A stretch of 64,000 nt of DNA from JAOPZW01 sp963707695 (GCA_963707695.1 CAVPQY010000007.1:169915-233914); one strand, 5' to 3'. Numbered from the stretch's first letter, positions 9,130 through 17,100 are shown. Made by a program: numbers and translations. The notes: generated from the letters alone by a model not told the origin.

Positions 9130-10775
9130 TGCTCGGCCGCCGGGGTGCCGATGCAGGACCCGTGCGCCGCCCCCCGCGCCCGCTGCCGGCTCTCCTGCTG
9201 CTCGTCCTCGCGCTCGGCGCGACGGCGCCGGCCGCGCACGCGGAGACGCTCGTCCTCGCCCACGACCCCGGCGCGGACGCCGGCGACAGGGCGCAGCTCC
9301 GCCGGGAGGCGGGCGTGCGCCACGTCCGCGACCTGCGCGTCGCCGGCCTCGAGCTCGTCGAGGTCCCGGACCGCGAGGCGTCCGCGACGCTGGCCGACCT
9401 GCGCGACGCCGACGGGGTGCGCTGGGCCCAGGCCGACCCGACCGCGCACGCCTTCGGCCTCGCCGCCGACCCGTACCTCCCGCTCGAGTGGGGGCTCGCC
9501 GCGATCGGCGCGCCCGGCGCCTGGGCCGTCGCCGACGGCCGCGGCACCACCGTCGGCGTGGTCGACACGGGCGTCGACGCCGCGCACCCCGACCTCGCCG
9601 GCCAGCTCGACCCCCGCGGCGCCGTGACCGACCCCAACGGCCACGGGACGCACGTCGCGGGCGTGGTCGCGGCGGCCACCTCCAACGGCGTCGGCGTCGC
9701 CGGCGTGGCGCCGGGGGCGCGCGTGCTGGCGATGCAGGCGCTGGGCGCCGACGGCAGCGGCCCCATGTCCGGGGTGGCGGACGCCGAGGACCGGGCGGCC
9801 GATCTCGGCGCGCGCGTGATCAACCTGAGCCTCGGCAGCGAGGGCCCCTCGCTGGCCGAGCGCACGGTCATCCGGGCGCACCCGGACGTGCTCTTCGTGG
9901 CGGCCTCCGGCAACCAGGCGCGCGACGACGACGCCCAGCCGATCTACCCGTGCGCGTACGACGAGCCGAACGTCCTGTGCGTCGGGGCCGAGGGCCGCGC
10001 CGGCGGCCTCGCCTCGTTCTCGAACTGGGGCGCGCGCTCCGTCGACCTGCTCGCGCCCGGCGAGCACATCGCCTCGACCTGGACCGGCGGCACCTACCGC
10101 TACGCCGACGGGACCTCCATGGCCGCGCCCTTCGCCTCGGCCGCCGCCGCCGCCCTGCTCGGCCGCGACCCGGCGCTGACCCCCGCGCAGCTGCGGGCGA
10201 TCCTGGTCGGCTCGAGCCGCCCGGACCCCACCGTGGCCGGCCGGGTGGTCGGCGGCGACCTCGACCTGGGGCGCGCGCTGGCCGCCACCGTCCCCGCGGA
10301 CGCCGCGCCGCCCGCGAGCACCGGGCCCACGACCGCCGCGCCGCCCGCGGGCACGACCGCCGCGACCCCGCCTGCGGGCCGGCCCGCCCCGGCGCTCAGC
10401 GACGTCCGCCTCCGCGGGAGGCTGGCGCGCACCTGCCGCGCCGAGCGCCGCGGCGACCGCCTCCGCTTCGCCTCGGGCCGCGCCGGCCGCCGCCCGGCCT
10501 CGCGCCCGGGGTGCCACGCGCGCACCGTCGAAGTGCGCTGGCGCCTGGCGCGCCGGGCCACGGTCGGCCTCGCGTTCGAGCGTCGCGCCTGCCGCGCCGG
10601 CCGGTGCCGCTGGAGCGTCGTGCGCCGCGTCCGCGCCCACGCGTGGGCGGGCAGGGCCGCCCGCCGAGTGGGCGCCGCGCCCGGGGGGCGCCCGCTCGCC
10701 CGCGGGCGCTACCGCCTGCGCGTCGCCGCGCTCGGCGCCGCGCGCCGGACGCGCGCCTTCAGCGTCGTGCGCTGA
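9129..10775 (+). CDS. Secreted S8-family (subtilisin-like) serine protease
   Basis: The protein has 548 residues. The N terminus has a signal peptide (PALLLLVLALGATAPAAHA), followed by an inhibitor-like propeptide region. The peptidase domain shows the full triad: D146 in VVDTGVD, H172 in NGHGTHVAGV and S330 in DGTSMAAP, with the oxyanion segment AASGNQ. A Pro/Ala/Thr linker (residues ~395–420) leads to an Arg- and Cys-containing C-terminal domain of about 120 residues that I do not recognise, perhaps a wall-binding or stabilising module. It is a single-gene unit diverging from the atp operon. Confidence 0.9.
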   Translation: MLGRRGADAGPVRRPPRPLPALLLLVLALGATAPAAHAETLVLAHDPGADAGDRAQLRREAGVRHVRDLRVAGLELVEVPDREASATLADLRDADGVRWAQADPTAHAFGLAADPYLPLEWGLAAIGAPGAWAVADGRGTTVGVVDTGVDAAHPDLAGQLDPRGAVTDPNGHGTHVAGVVAAATSNGVGVAGVAPGARVLAMQALGADGSGPMSGVADAEDRAADLGARVINLSLGSEGPSLAERTVIRAHPDVLFVAASGNQARDDDAQPIYPCAYDEPNVLCVGAEGRAGGLASFSNWGARSVDLLAPGEHIASTWTGGTYRYADGTSMAAPFASAAAAALLGRDPALTPAQLRAILVGSSRPDPTVAGRVVGGDLDLGRALAATVPADAAPPASTGPTTAAPPAGTTAATPPAGRPAPALSDVRLRGRLARTCRAERRGDRLRFASGRAGRRPASRPGCHARTVEVRWRLARRATVGLAFERRACRAGRCRWSVVRRVRAHAWAGRAARRVGAAPGGRPLARGRYRLRVAALGAARRTRAFSVVR

Positions 10776-10793
10776 CGCGACTACGCTCGGCAC

Positions 10794-11765
10794 GTGGGCC
10801 ACGAGCACCCGCACGCGCACGACCACGCCGGGCACGACCACGCCGGGCACGACCACCACGCCGTGTCGGCCGCGGACGACCGGCGCTGGCTGCTCGGGGC
10901 CCTCGGGCTCGTCCTGGCCTTCATGGTCGTGGAGGTCGTCGCCGGCCTGCTCGCCTCGTCGCTGGCGCTGCTCTCCGATGCCGCGCACATGCTCACCGAC
11001 GCGGCGGCCATCGGCCTCGCCGTGCTCGCCGCGGGCCTCGCCGCCCGCCCGGCGCGCGGGCGCTTCACCTTCGGGCTCGGCCGGGCCGAGATCCTCTCGG
11101 CGCAGGCCAACGGCGTCGCGCTGCTCGTCCTGGCCGGCGTGCTCGGCGTCGAGGCGGTCGGCCGCCTGGCCCACCCGGCCGACGTCGACGGCGGCTTCGT
11201 CGTCGTGGTCGGCCTCCTCGGGGCCGCCGTGAACGTGGGCACGGCGTGGGCGATCTCGCGCGCTCAGCGGCGCAGCCTCAACGTCGAGGGCGCGATGGCC
11301 CACGTCGTCGCCGACCTCGTCTCCTCGCTCCTGGCCGCGCTCGCCGGGCTGCTGATCCTCGTGTGGGGGCTCGATCGGGCCGACCCCGTCGCGTCGCTGC
11401 TCGTGTCGGCGCTCATGATCCGGTCCGGTGCGCGGCTCCTGCGCGCGGCGACCGACGTCCTGCTCGAGGCGGCGCCGCGCGGCATCGACGTCGACGCGAT
11501 CGGGTCGGCGCTCGCGCGCGAGCCGGGCGTCGTCGAGGTGCACGACCTCCACGTGTGGGAGGTCACGTCGGGCTTCCCGGCGCTCGCCGCCCATGTGCTC
11601 GTGCGCCCGGGCGACGACTGCCACGCGGTGCGACGGCGCCTGCAGCGGGTGCTCGGCGACCGCTTCGGCGTCGACCACGTGACGCTCCAGGTCGACCACG
11701 CGCCCGACGCGGCGCGCCTGCTCGAGATCGAGCGCCGCCCGGGCGCGCGACGGGGACCCGCCTAG
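10794..11765 (+). CDS. Cation diffusion facilitator (zinc-type exporter)
   Basis: The protein has 323 residues, starting at GTG 10794. The N terminus is a histidine-rich metal-binding stretch (HEHPHAHDHAGHDHAGHDHH) encoded by a 15-bp tandem repeat. Six membrane helices follow. The intramembrane site has an H-x-x-x-D arrangement in DAAHMLTDAA and another in EGAMAHVVADLV. A cytoplasmic C-terminal domain (VEVHDLHVWEVTSGF) closes the protein, as in CzcD/ZitB Zn2+/H+ antiporters. It starts 18 bp after the subtilase stop; no metal-responsive regulator is adjacent. Confidence 0.92.
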   Translation: MGHEHPHAHDHAGHDHAGHDHHAVSAADDRRWLLGALGLVLAFMVVEVVAGLLASSLALLSDAAHMLTDAAAIGLAVLAAGLAARPARGRFTFGLGRAEILSAQANGVALLVLAGVLGVEAVGRLAHPADVDGGFVVVVGLLGAAVNVGTAWAISRAQRRSLNVEGAMAHVVADLVSSLLAALAGLLILVWGLDRADPVASLLVSALMIRSGARLLRAATDVLLEAAPRGIDVDAIGSALAREPGVVEVHDLHVWEVTSGFPALAAHVLVRPGDDCHAVRRRLQRVLGDRFGVDHVTLQVDHAPDAARLLEIERRPGARRGPA

Positions 11766-11818
11766 CGGGTCGGGTGGCGGCCGAGCGGCGCGGCGGGCGT
11801 CCCTCCCCGACCGCGCGC

Positions 11819-12310
11819 TCAGCCCAGCTCGACGTGCGCGAAGGTCACCGCGCCGCCGGCGACCTCGCCCGTCCCCATCGTGTGCACCGGCTGGCGCCGG
11901 CGGTCGGTGGGGCTGCCGGGGTTGAAGATCGCGAAGCCGTCCGGCGCGACCTCCAGGAGCGGGATGTGCGAGTGGCCGAACACGACGGCGGCGCAGCCGG
12001 GGAAGCGGCCACGCAGGCGCTCGAGCCGGCCGGCGGCCGGCCCGGCGTCGTGCACCATCCCGATGCGCGCGCCGTCCGCCTCCACCACCCGCTCCGCCGG
12101 CAGCGCGCGCCGCAGCTCCGGGTCGTCCACGTTGCCGTGCACGGCGAGCACCGGCGGCCCGAGCGCCTCGAGCTCTGCGAGGACCCCGGCCTCCATCACG
12201 TCGCCGCCGTGCAGGACGAGGTCGGCGGCGCGCAGGCGCTCCACGCACGCCTCGGGCAGCCGCCGCCCGCCGCGCGGCAGGTGGGTGTCGGAGATGATGG
12301 CCAGGCGCAC
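11819..12310 (-). CDS. Metallophosphoesterase (YfcE/MJ0936-type)
   Basis: The protein has 163 residues with the complete dimetal phosphoesterase motif set: D-T-H in IISDTHLP, G-D in VLHGGDV, G-N-x-D in VHGNVDD, and G-H-S-H in VFGHSHIP, followed by NPGS. Small proteins of this class hydrolyse phosphodiesters such as bis-p-nitrophenyl phosphate in vitro, and the cellular substrate is usually unknown. It lies 13 bp from the secreted GH-like gene on the same strand and converges with the CDF gene across a short GC-rich spacer. Confidence 0.88.
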   Translation of the reverse strand: MRLAIISDTHLPRGGRRLPEACVERLRAADLVLHGGDVMEAGVLAELEALGPPVLAVHGNVDDPELRRALPAERVVEADGARIGMVHDAGPAAGRLERLRGRFPGCAAVVFGHSHIPLLEVAPDGFAIFNPGSPTDRRRQPVHTMGTGEVAGGAVTFAHVELG

Positions 12311-12323
12311 GGCGCGCCCGACG

Positions 12324-13400
12324 CTACCGCCCGTGCCGCGCGCGGGTGCGCGCCGCGCGCGCCTTGGCCCGCCGCGCGACGACCGTGCGCTCGGCGGCGC
12401 GCGAGCGGCGCACCTGGCGCCGCAGGACGGTGAGGGCAGGCCGCGCGCGCCCGTCGGCGCCGACGAGCCCGGAGTCCCAGCGCTGGCGGCGCTCCCGGCG
12501 CGCGACGCCGTACCAGTTGTAGATGTAGATGCGCGTGTAGCGGGCGCGCACCTGGGGGCGGTGCATGAGGTCGAGGATGTGGCGCAGCGCGCCGGCCGCC
12601 CGTGTGGGGCTGTAGGGGTAGGTCAGGCGGCCGCGGTCGGTGACGAACCGCACGATGCCGCCGGTCTCGGTCGCCCAGATCTGCCCCCGGACGAGCTTCG
12701 GGAAGCGCAGCGTCCAGCTCCGCCCGGCCCGCACGTGGTGGTTGCCGTCCTGGTAGTTGTGCAGCCCCCACAGTCGCGGGGAGCGACCGCGCAGGCCGCG
12801 GCGGAAGCGGGCCATCCACCGGTCCAGGCCCGGCTGGTCGAGCACGTCGGCGCCCAGGACGCGGCACGTGGTGCACACCGACTTGAGCACGGCGTAGTAG
12901 CGCCCCGCCAGCGCCGGCCGCTCGGCCGTCGGCTGGAGGAAGTGGTTGGCCTCGTTCCACGGGGTGAACACGCGGACGGCCGGGAACTGCCGGCGGAAGT
13001 GCACGACGGCGGTCCGGTAGCGCGACGGCGACGGGTAGCGGTTGCGGTTGCGGCGCGAGAACGACGTCCCGCCGAACGCGATGTGCGGCTCGATCCCGCT
13101 GAACACGGCGCGGTCGACCCAGCGATGGACCTCGATGCGCCGGCGGGCGGGGCCCAGCGCGAGGTCCCACGGCACGACGAGGCGCGCGTAGCGCAGGCCC
13201 AGGCGTCGGAACGTCGGGTCCCGGAAGACCGTGTCGTTCTGCTCGCTGAGGCCGACCTGCAGCACGCCGCGCACGGGCGCCGGCGGCCGCGGCGCCGCCG
13301 CGGCCGGGGCCGCCGCCGCGGCCGGGGCCGGGGCGGCGAGGCCGAGCACGGTCACGACCGCGGCGGCCGGGGCCGCGAGCGTCGAGCGGGACAGGCGCAT
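12324..13400 (-). CDS. Secreted glycoside-hydrolase-like (clan A fold) protein
   Basis: The protein has 358 residues and a signal peptide with a long Ala/Pro run (to about residue 35). It then shows a TIM-barrel-like pattern: VQVGLSEQ, RYARLVVPWD, VRVFTPWNEANHF, WGLHNYQDG and IWATETGGI. The N-E pair in PWNEANH and the glutamate in ATETGG occupy the positions of acid/base and nucleophile in clan GH-A enzymes. The tail is strongly Arg/Ala-rich. The substrate is unknown. Its ATG overlaps the stop of the cupin gene, so the pair is probably co-translated. Confidence 0.65.
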   Translation of the reverse strand: MRLSRSTLAAPAAAVVTVLGLAAPAPAAAAAPAAAAPRPPAPVRGVLQVGLSEQNDTVFRDPTFRRLGLRYARLVVPWDLALGPARRRIEVHRWVDRAVFSGIEPHIAFGGTSFSRRNRNRYPSPSRYRTAVVHFRRQFPAVRVFTPWNEANHFLQPTAERPALAGRYYAVLKSVCTTCRVLGADVLDQPGLDRWMARFRRGLRGRSPRLWGLHNYQDGNHHVRAGRSWTLRFPKLVRGQIWATETGGIVRFVTDRGRLTYPYSPTRAAGALRHILDLMHRPQVRARYTRIYIYNWYGVARRERRQRWDSGLVGADGRARPALTVLRRQVRRSRAAERTVVARRAKARAARTRARHGR

Positions 13401-13807
13401 CACGTCGTGGTGTCGGCGCCACCCCGGGCGCCCTTGAGCGCCGGGGCCCCCGTGATGACGGTGTCCTCGTGGGCATAGGCGGGCGCGCAGCAGCACAGCA
13501 GCACGAGCGGCTCGCCGACCGTGTTGACGAGCGCGTGCTCGGTGCCGGGCGGGATGACGACGCAGTCGCCGGCGGCGACGTCGAACTCGTCGTCGCCGAG
13601 GCGCATGCGCCCCCGGCCGGCGGTGAAGAAGTAGAGCTCCTCGGTGACGCGGTGCAGGTGCGCCTCGGTCGCCCCGTGCGGCGGCACCGTCGCCTCGGCG
13701 AGGCTCTGGTGGCGGGCGGCCGTCCACGCCGGGTGGGCGACCTCGCGGATGGTGGACCCGTCGAGCGTCGTGAAGGGCTCGCGGTCCTGCAGTCGGGAGC
13801 GGTGCAT
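13400..13807 (-). CDS. Single-domain cupin protein
   Basis: The protein has 135 residues with a cupin barrel. Motif 1 has HLHRVTEELYFFTAGRGRMRLG and motif 2 has DCVVIPPGTEHALVNTV, so the metal-binding His/His/Glu/His set is present. A Cys cluster (LLCCCAP) follows the barrel, unusual for a small cupin. Start ATG 13807 lies 13 bp after a long hairpin. No reaction can be assigned. Its TGA overlaps the ATG of the glycosidase-like gene, suggesting a shared sugar-related process, which is inference. Confidence 0.8.
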   Translation of the reverse strand: MHRSRLQDREPFTTLDGSTIREVAHPAWTAARHQSLAEATVPPHGATEAHLHRVTEELYFFTAGRGRMRLGDDEFDVAAGDCVVIPPGTEHALVNTVGEPLVLLCCCAPAYAHEDTVITGAPALKGARGGADTTT

Positions 13808-13819
13808 GGTGGCGCTTGG

Positions 13820-13853
13820 TCCTGTCCGCCGGCCCGGGGGCCGACGGACAGGA
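13820..13853 (-). terminator. Strong hairpin before the cupin gene
   Basis: TCCTGTCCG and CGGACAGGA at the ends, with CGGCC/GGCCG inside, form a near-perfect stem broken by one C/A mismatch and closed by a 4-nt loop. It lies after micro-ORF B and just before the cupin start on the minus strand. It has no T-run. It may be an intrinsic-type terminator of the micro-ORF transcript or an attenuator of the cupin gene. Confidence 0.5.
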
Positions 13854-13904
13854 CGGTAGCGATCGGGGCAGCGGACGCCGCCCGCCCCGGCCCCGGCGCG
13901 CCGC

Positions 13905-14024
13905 TCAGCGGCGCCCGGGCGGTTGCCAGCGGCGCCTCGTGCGCGGGGCCTTCGGCGCGGTGCGACGCGGATGCTCGCGCGGCGTCTGGGCCTTCGCCAT
14001 CTCGGGATGCAGCAGGGAATGCAC
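13905..14024 (-). CDS. Micro-ORF B, basic 39-residue peptide
   Basis: GTG 14024 follows AGAGAGG at about 6 nt. The peptide reads MHSLLHPEMAKAQTPRE, then an Arg/Pro-rich end (RTRRRWQPPGRR). ATG 14000 is an alternative start. It resembles the micro-ORF at 32512–32613, which also opens M-H, contains AKA, and ends in an Arg-rich run. No known domain applies. A strong hairpin lies about 50 bp past the stop. It could be a leader peptide or a small nucleic-acid-binding peptide; the evidence is the start signal and the resemblance only. Confidence 0.4.
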   Translation of the reverse strand: MHSLLHPEMAKAQTPREHPRRTAPKAPRTRRRWQPPGRR

Positions 14025-14094
14025 GGCGGTCCTCTCTGGTGGGTGGTGGAAACGAGGTCCACCGCCCGACGGGACGAGCGCTGCACTCAGAGGT

Positions 14095-14127
14095 GCTCGG
14101 CCGGCGGGCGGTGCGCCCGCGCCGAGC
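14095..14127 (-). terminator. Hairpin after micro-ORF A
   Basis: GCTCGG and CCGAGC form the base and GCGGGC/GCCCGC the upper stem of a GC-rich hairpin that begins 13 bp after the micro-ORF A stop on the minus strand. It lacks a T-run, as is common for high-GC terminators. Together with the promoter and Shine-Dalgarno site upstream it bounds a transcript of roughly 170 nt. Confidence 0.5.
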
Positions 14128-14139
14128 CTGGATCGGGCT

Positions 14140-14226
14140 CTACGACGCGGAGGCGCAGGGGCGAACGGCAGCGCCGCTCTTGCGAGCGGGGAACGTGCCG
14201 TTGATGTCCATGCGCGGGTGCGTCAT
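14140..14226 (-). CDS. Micro-ORF A, 28-residue peptide
   Basis: ATG 14226 is preceded by GAGGAGG with good spacing and by a recognisable promoter. The peptide is MTHPRMDINGTFPARKSG followed by AAVRPCASAS, with one Cys near the end. A hairpin follows the stop. No similarity is recognised. The full set of signals around so short a frame argues for a real micro-gene or an attenuator leader. The region 13808–14335 otherwise holds no larger gene that I can support. Confidence 0.45.
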   Translation of the reverse strand: MTHPRMDINGTFPARKSGAAVRPCASAS

Positions 14227-14266
14227 CGAGAGCCTCCTCACAAGGTCTGGCGTGAGGATGTCGCCG

Positions 14267-14295
14267 ACCCTAGCGGACGTCCTGGGCGTGCTCAA
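14267..14295 (-). promoter_or_regulatory. Promoter of micro-ORF A
   Basis: On the minus strand TTGAGC (14295–14290) and TAGGGT (14272–14267) are separated by exactly 17 bp. The −10 is the same hexamer as in the atp operon promoter. The predicted start site lies about 35 nt before ATG 14226, leaving room for the GAGGAGG ribosome site. It is also within 80 bp of the R2-like oxidase stop, so this transcript is independent of that gene. Confidence 0.5.
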
Positions 14296-14335
14296 GGGCG
14301 GTTGTCCACACCCTTGCCCGAGCGACCGCGCCGCG

Positions 14336-15238
14336 TCAGGCCGCGACGGCCGGAAGGCCCACGCCGATGACCTTCAGGCGCCGGCTCAGCGCGGTGAAGG
14401 CGAACTCGTTCATGTCCTGGGAGGACTGCCCGAGGTAGACGTAGTCCTCGCCGAGCGTGTGGCCGGGCGGGACCAGGACCCCGGCCGCGGCCGGGAGCGT
14501 CGCCATCAGGCGGTCCTGGATGCGCTGCGCGAGCGCCGGGTCGCGCGCCTGGCGCTGGAGGTACCAGGTGCCGTAGGCGACGTGGCGGTGCTCGTCCTGG
14601 GAGATGCGGCGGAAGCCCTCGAGATGCCCGGGCAGCACGCCCTCGTCCTCGAGCCACTGCGTCTGGAAGTGCTGCCCGGTGAGCGCCAGGGTCCCCTCGA
14701 TGACCATGTGGTAGGTCACGATGAAGTCGACCTTGGCCTCGACGTCGCGCGGATGCTCGATGAGCGCGCGGTTGACGTCGACGAGCATCCCGTCGAAGAG
14801 CCGGAAGTAGTCCTCGTTGAGCGTGGCGCGGCAGTCGTCGAGGCGCTGCTCGAAGGTCCCGTCGTGCTGCAGGACCTGCTCCCAGAGGTTGTTGAAGTGC
14901 TGGGCGTGGCGGGCCTCGTCGACCTGCTGGGTCGTGAGGAACGCCTCCTCGTGCTGGTCGTCGTAGGCCATGACGAGGCCCGAGAACTGCGTCGCCACGC
15001 GCTCCTCCCCGACGAAGAAGCTCGCCAGGCCCCATGCGATCTGGTCGCGCACGACGGGGTCCATCGCCTCCCAGTCGCGGCGGTCCTGGGTGAAGTCGAT
15101 CTCGTGGGAGCTCCAGTTCTGGCGCTCCCACAGCCGGTAGAGCTCGCGGGGCGTCATGAGCGTGACGGTCGAGAGGCGCGACTCGTCGCTCATCGTGGCG
15201 ACGTCGCCCTGGGTGGTCAGGTCCAGCAGCGAGGGCAT
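14336..15238 (-). CDS. R2-like ligand-binding oxidase (R2lox family)
   Basis: From ATG 15238 the protein has 300 residues. It follows Mycobacterium R2lox: IDFTQDRRDWE, then metal ligands E78 (GEERV), E108 and H111 (DEARH), E181 (MVIEG), E216 and H219 (DEHRH). V81 and Y176 match the Val and Tyr that form the ether crosslink in R2lox, so a Mn/Fe cofactor binding a fatty-acid-like ligand is expected. It is not a ribonucleotide reductase by these features. GTG 15256 is an alternative start. The gene diverges from a TetR gene over a palindrome. Confidence 0.8.
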   Translation of the reverse strand: MPSLLDLTTQGDVATMSDESRLSTVTLMTPRELYRLWERQNWSSHEIDFTQDRRDWEAMDPVVRDQIAWGLASFFVGEERVATQFSGLVMAYDDQHEEAFLTTQQVDEARHAQHFNNLWEQVLQHDGTFEQRLDDCRATLNEDYFRLFDGMLVDVNRALIEHPRDVEAKVDFIVTYHMVIEGTLALTGQHFQTQWLEDEGVLPGHLEGFRRISQDEHRHVAYGTWYLQRQARDPALAQRIQDRLMATLPAAAGVLVPPGHTLGEDYVYLGQSSQDMNEFAFTALSRRLKVIGVGLPAVAA

Positions 15239-15260
15239 GGGCGGTGAGTCGATCACGCGT

Positions 15261-15275
15261 TTGACACCCTGTCAA
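15261..15275. promoter_or_regulatory. TetR-type operator between the oxidase and TetR genes
   Basis: TTGACA and TGTCAA flank CCC, a perfect 6-bp inverted repeat at 15261–15275. Both arms are also perfect −35 hexamers, one for each direction, so one bound repressor dimer would shut both promoters. With the minus-strand arm as −35, a −10 would fall near 15250 and the oxidase message would be nearly leaderless from ATG 15238. TAGGCT at 15295–15300 is a possible −10 for the TetR gene. Confidence 0.6.
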
Positions 15276-15310
15276 GCCCGCTCGGGACCGGTGCTAGGCT
15301 GGCTGCGCCG

Positions 15311-15910
15311 ATGGCCACGGCCGAGCCCACCGCCAGGCGCCGGGCGGTCCAGGCGGCCGTGCTGGCCGCCACCGAGGACCTCCTGCGCGAGGGCGCGTCC
15401 TACGCCGACCTGAGCATCGAGGCGATCGCCCGCCGCGCCGGCCTCGGGCGCACCGCCTTCTACTTCTACTTCCGCGACAAGCGCGAGCTGCTCATGCGGC
15501 TCACGGAGGACGTCAACGACCAGCTCTTCGGCCAGGCCGACGTGTGGTTCTCGGGCCGCGGCGAGCCGGCGCAGGAGCTGCGGGCGGCACTGACCAGCAT
15601 CGCCGCGCTCTACGACGAGCACGGCGTGCTCCTGCGCGCCATCGTCGAGGTCTCGACCTACGACGAGGAGGTCGCCCGCTTCTGGCGCGGCCTGATGGGG
15701 CGCTTCACGTCGGCCACCCGCCGCCGCATCGAGCGCGAGCAGGCGGAGGGCGTGGGCGCGCCGGGCCACCCCGAGGCCATCGCGTTCTCGCTGTGCTGGA
15801 TGACGGAGCGGGTCTTCTACCAGCGCCTCGTGCAGGACCAGCCGCCCTCCCGCGACGAGCTCGTCGGCGCGCTCTGCGACATCTGGGTGCGCTCCGTCTA
15901 CGGGCGCTGA
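15311..15910 (+). CDS. TetR-family transcriptional regulator
   Basis: The protein has 199 residues. The N-terminal helix-turn-helix is clear (LSIEAIARRAGLGRTAFYFYF, then RDKRELL), at about 35–65. The C-terminal ligand-binding region (LYDEHGVLLRAIVEVSTYDEEV) recalls the EthR type. It is divergent from the R2-like oxidase with a palindrome between them, so it most likely represses that gene and itself. The ligand is unknown; a lipid is suggested by the oxidase's usual ligand. Both are inference. Confidence 0.88.
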   Translation: MATAEPTARRRAVQAAVLAATEDLLREGASYADLSIEAIARRAGLGRTAFYFYFRDKRELLMRLTEDVNDQLFGQADVWFSGRGEPAQELRAALTSIAALYDEHGVLLRAIVEVSTYDEEVARFWRGLMGRFTSATRRRIEREQAEGVGAPGHPEAIAFSLCWMTERVFYQRLVQDQPPSRDELVGALCDIWVRSVYGR

Positions 15911-15940
15911 GGCCCAGCGCCCGAGCGCGCTCAGCGCCCG
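15901..15940. terminator. Inverted repeat spanning both convergent stop codons
   Basis: CGGGCGCTGAG (15901–15911) and CTCAGCGCCCG (15930–15940) are perfect complements separated by 18 bp. Each arm contains the stop codon of one of the two convergent genes (TetR and the WecA-like transferase). The structure could end transcription from both sides. Confidence 0.5.
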
Positions 15941-17100
15941 ACGGCCTCCCACTCCCCCGTCTCGAGCTTGTGCGTGACGTCGGCCTCGACGTCGTCCTCG
16001 GTGGCCTCGGGCCGCGCCCGCCGCACCCGCCGGGCCGCGAGGCGCTTGAACTTCAGGATCTCGAGCACGTAGACGAGGTAGACCGACGCGCCCAGGGCGG
16101 CGAGGAGCATCACGCCCATGAGGACGGCCCACCCCGCGTTGAGCGTCCCGTCGCTCTGCGAGTAGGGGATGAAGCGCAGCGCGACCGCGATGCCGGCCAT
16201 GAGCAGCATCCACCCGTAGAGGTAGAGCACGGTGCGCCGCTGCGAGAAGCCGATGTTCGCCATCCGGTGGTGGAAGTGCCAGCGGTCGGCGCGGTAGACC
16301 GGGCGACCGTACTTGATGCGCTTGGCGACGACGAACCCCGTGTCGAGGAAGGGGACCGCGAGGATGACGAGCGGCCCGACGAGCGCGATCAGGGCGTTGG
16401 TCTTGAGCGTGCCCTCGACGATGATCGTGCCCAGGAGGTAGCCGAGGAGGTTCGAGCCGCAATCGCCCATGAAGACGGCGGCCGGGTGGAAGTTGTGGAC
16501 GAGGAAGCCGAGCGCGGCGCCCGCCGTCACGGCGGCCAGGACGGCGGCGTTCTCCTTGCCCAGGTCGAAGGCGATGATCGCGAACGACGTCGAGGCGATG
16601 ACGCCGACGCCGGCGGCGAGCCCGTCGACGCCGTCGGAGAAGTTCACGACGTTGACGAGGGCGACGATCCCGATGAGCGTCACCGGGCCGCCGGCGTGCC
16701 CCAGGTCGACCCCGCCGAGGAACGGGAGCGTGACCGTGTGGACGACGACGCCCTGCGTGACCGGGATGAGCACGGCCCCGGCCTGGCCGGCGAGCTTCGC
16801 CGCCGCCGGCAGGTCCACGACGTCGTCGACCGCGCCGACCGCGGCGATGACGACGGCCCCCAGGAGGATCGAGGGCAGCGTGCCGCCGTGCGGGAGCCAC
16901 AGCCAGGACGCGAGCAGGACCCCGGCCAGGATCGCCAGGCCGCCCAGCAGCGGCGTCTCGCGCTGCGCGAGCCCGCGCTCCCGTGGCTCGTCGACGGCGC
17001 CGACCCGCCGCGCGAGCCGCGCCGCGACCGGCGTCAGCGCCGCCGTGGTCAGCGCGGCCGCGCCGCCGGCCAGGACGGCGTCGACCTCGGTCAGGGCCAT
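15931..17100 (-). CDS. Polyprenyl-phosphate sugar-1-phosphate transferase (MraY/WecA family)
   Basis: The protein has 389 residues and about ten membrane helices. The conserved cytoplasmic motifs are ERGLAQRETPLLGG, DDVVDL, NFSDGVDGLAAG, MGDCGSN and RWHFHHR. The last histidine motif and the length point to the WecA/TagO branch, which loads GlcNAc-1-phosphate onto polyprenyl phosphate to start wall glycan synthesis, and not to MraY itself. The charged C-terminal tail of about 60 residues (RARPEATEDDVEADV) is an extra. ATG 17100 is 62 bp after glyA on the same strand. Confidence 0.88.
   Translation of the reverse strand: MALTEVDAVLAGGAAALTTAALTPVAARLARRVGAVDEPRERGLAQRETPLLGGLAILAGVLLASWLWLPHGGTLPSILLGAVVIAAVGAVDDVVDLPAAAKLAGQAGAVLIPVTQGVVVHTVTLPFLGGVDLGHAGGPVTLIGIVALVNVVNFSDGVDGLAAGVGVIASTSFAIIAFDLGKENAAVLAAVTAGAALGFLVHNFHPAAVFMGDCGSNLLGYLLGTIIVEGTLKTNALIALVGPLVILAVPFLDTGFVVAKRIKYGRPVYRADRWHFHHRMANIGFSQRRTVLYLYGWMLLMAGIAVALRFIPYSQSDGTLNAGWAVLMGVMLLAALGASVYLVYVLEILKFKRLAARRVRRARPEATEDDVEADVTHKLETGEWEAVGR

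Noticed and set aside
10794..10870. Short tandem repeats in the CDF gene as a CRISPR or regulatory repeat
   Set aside because: The 15-bp repeats encode the His-rich metal-binding N terminus and are explained by the protein.
9104..12433. 1,109-codon plus-strand frame over the subtilase and CDF region
   Set aside because: It is a low-complexity Arg/Pro/Ala frame overlapping well-supported genes in other frames.
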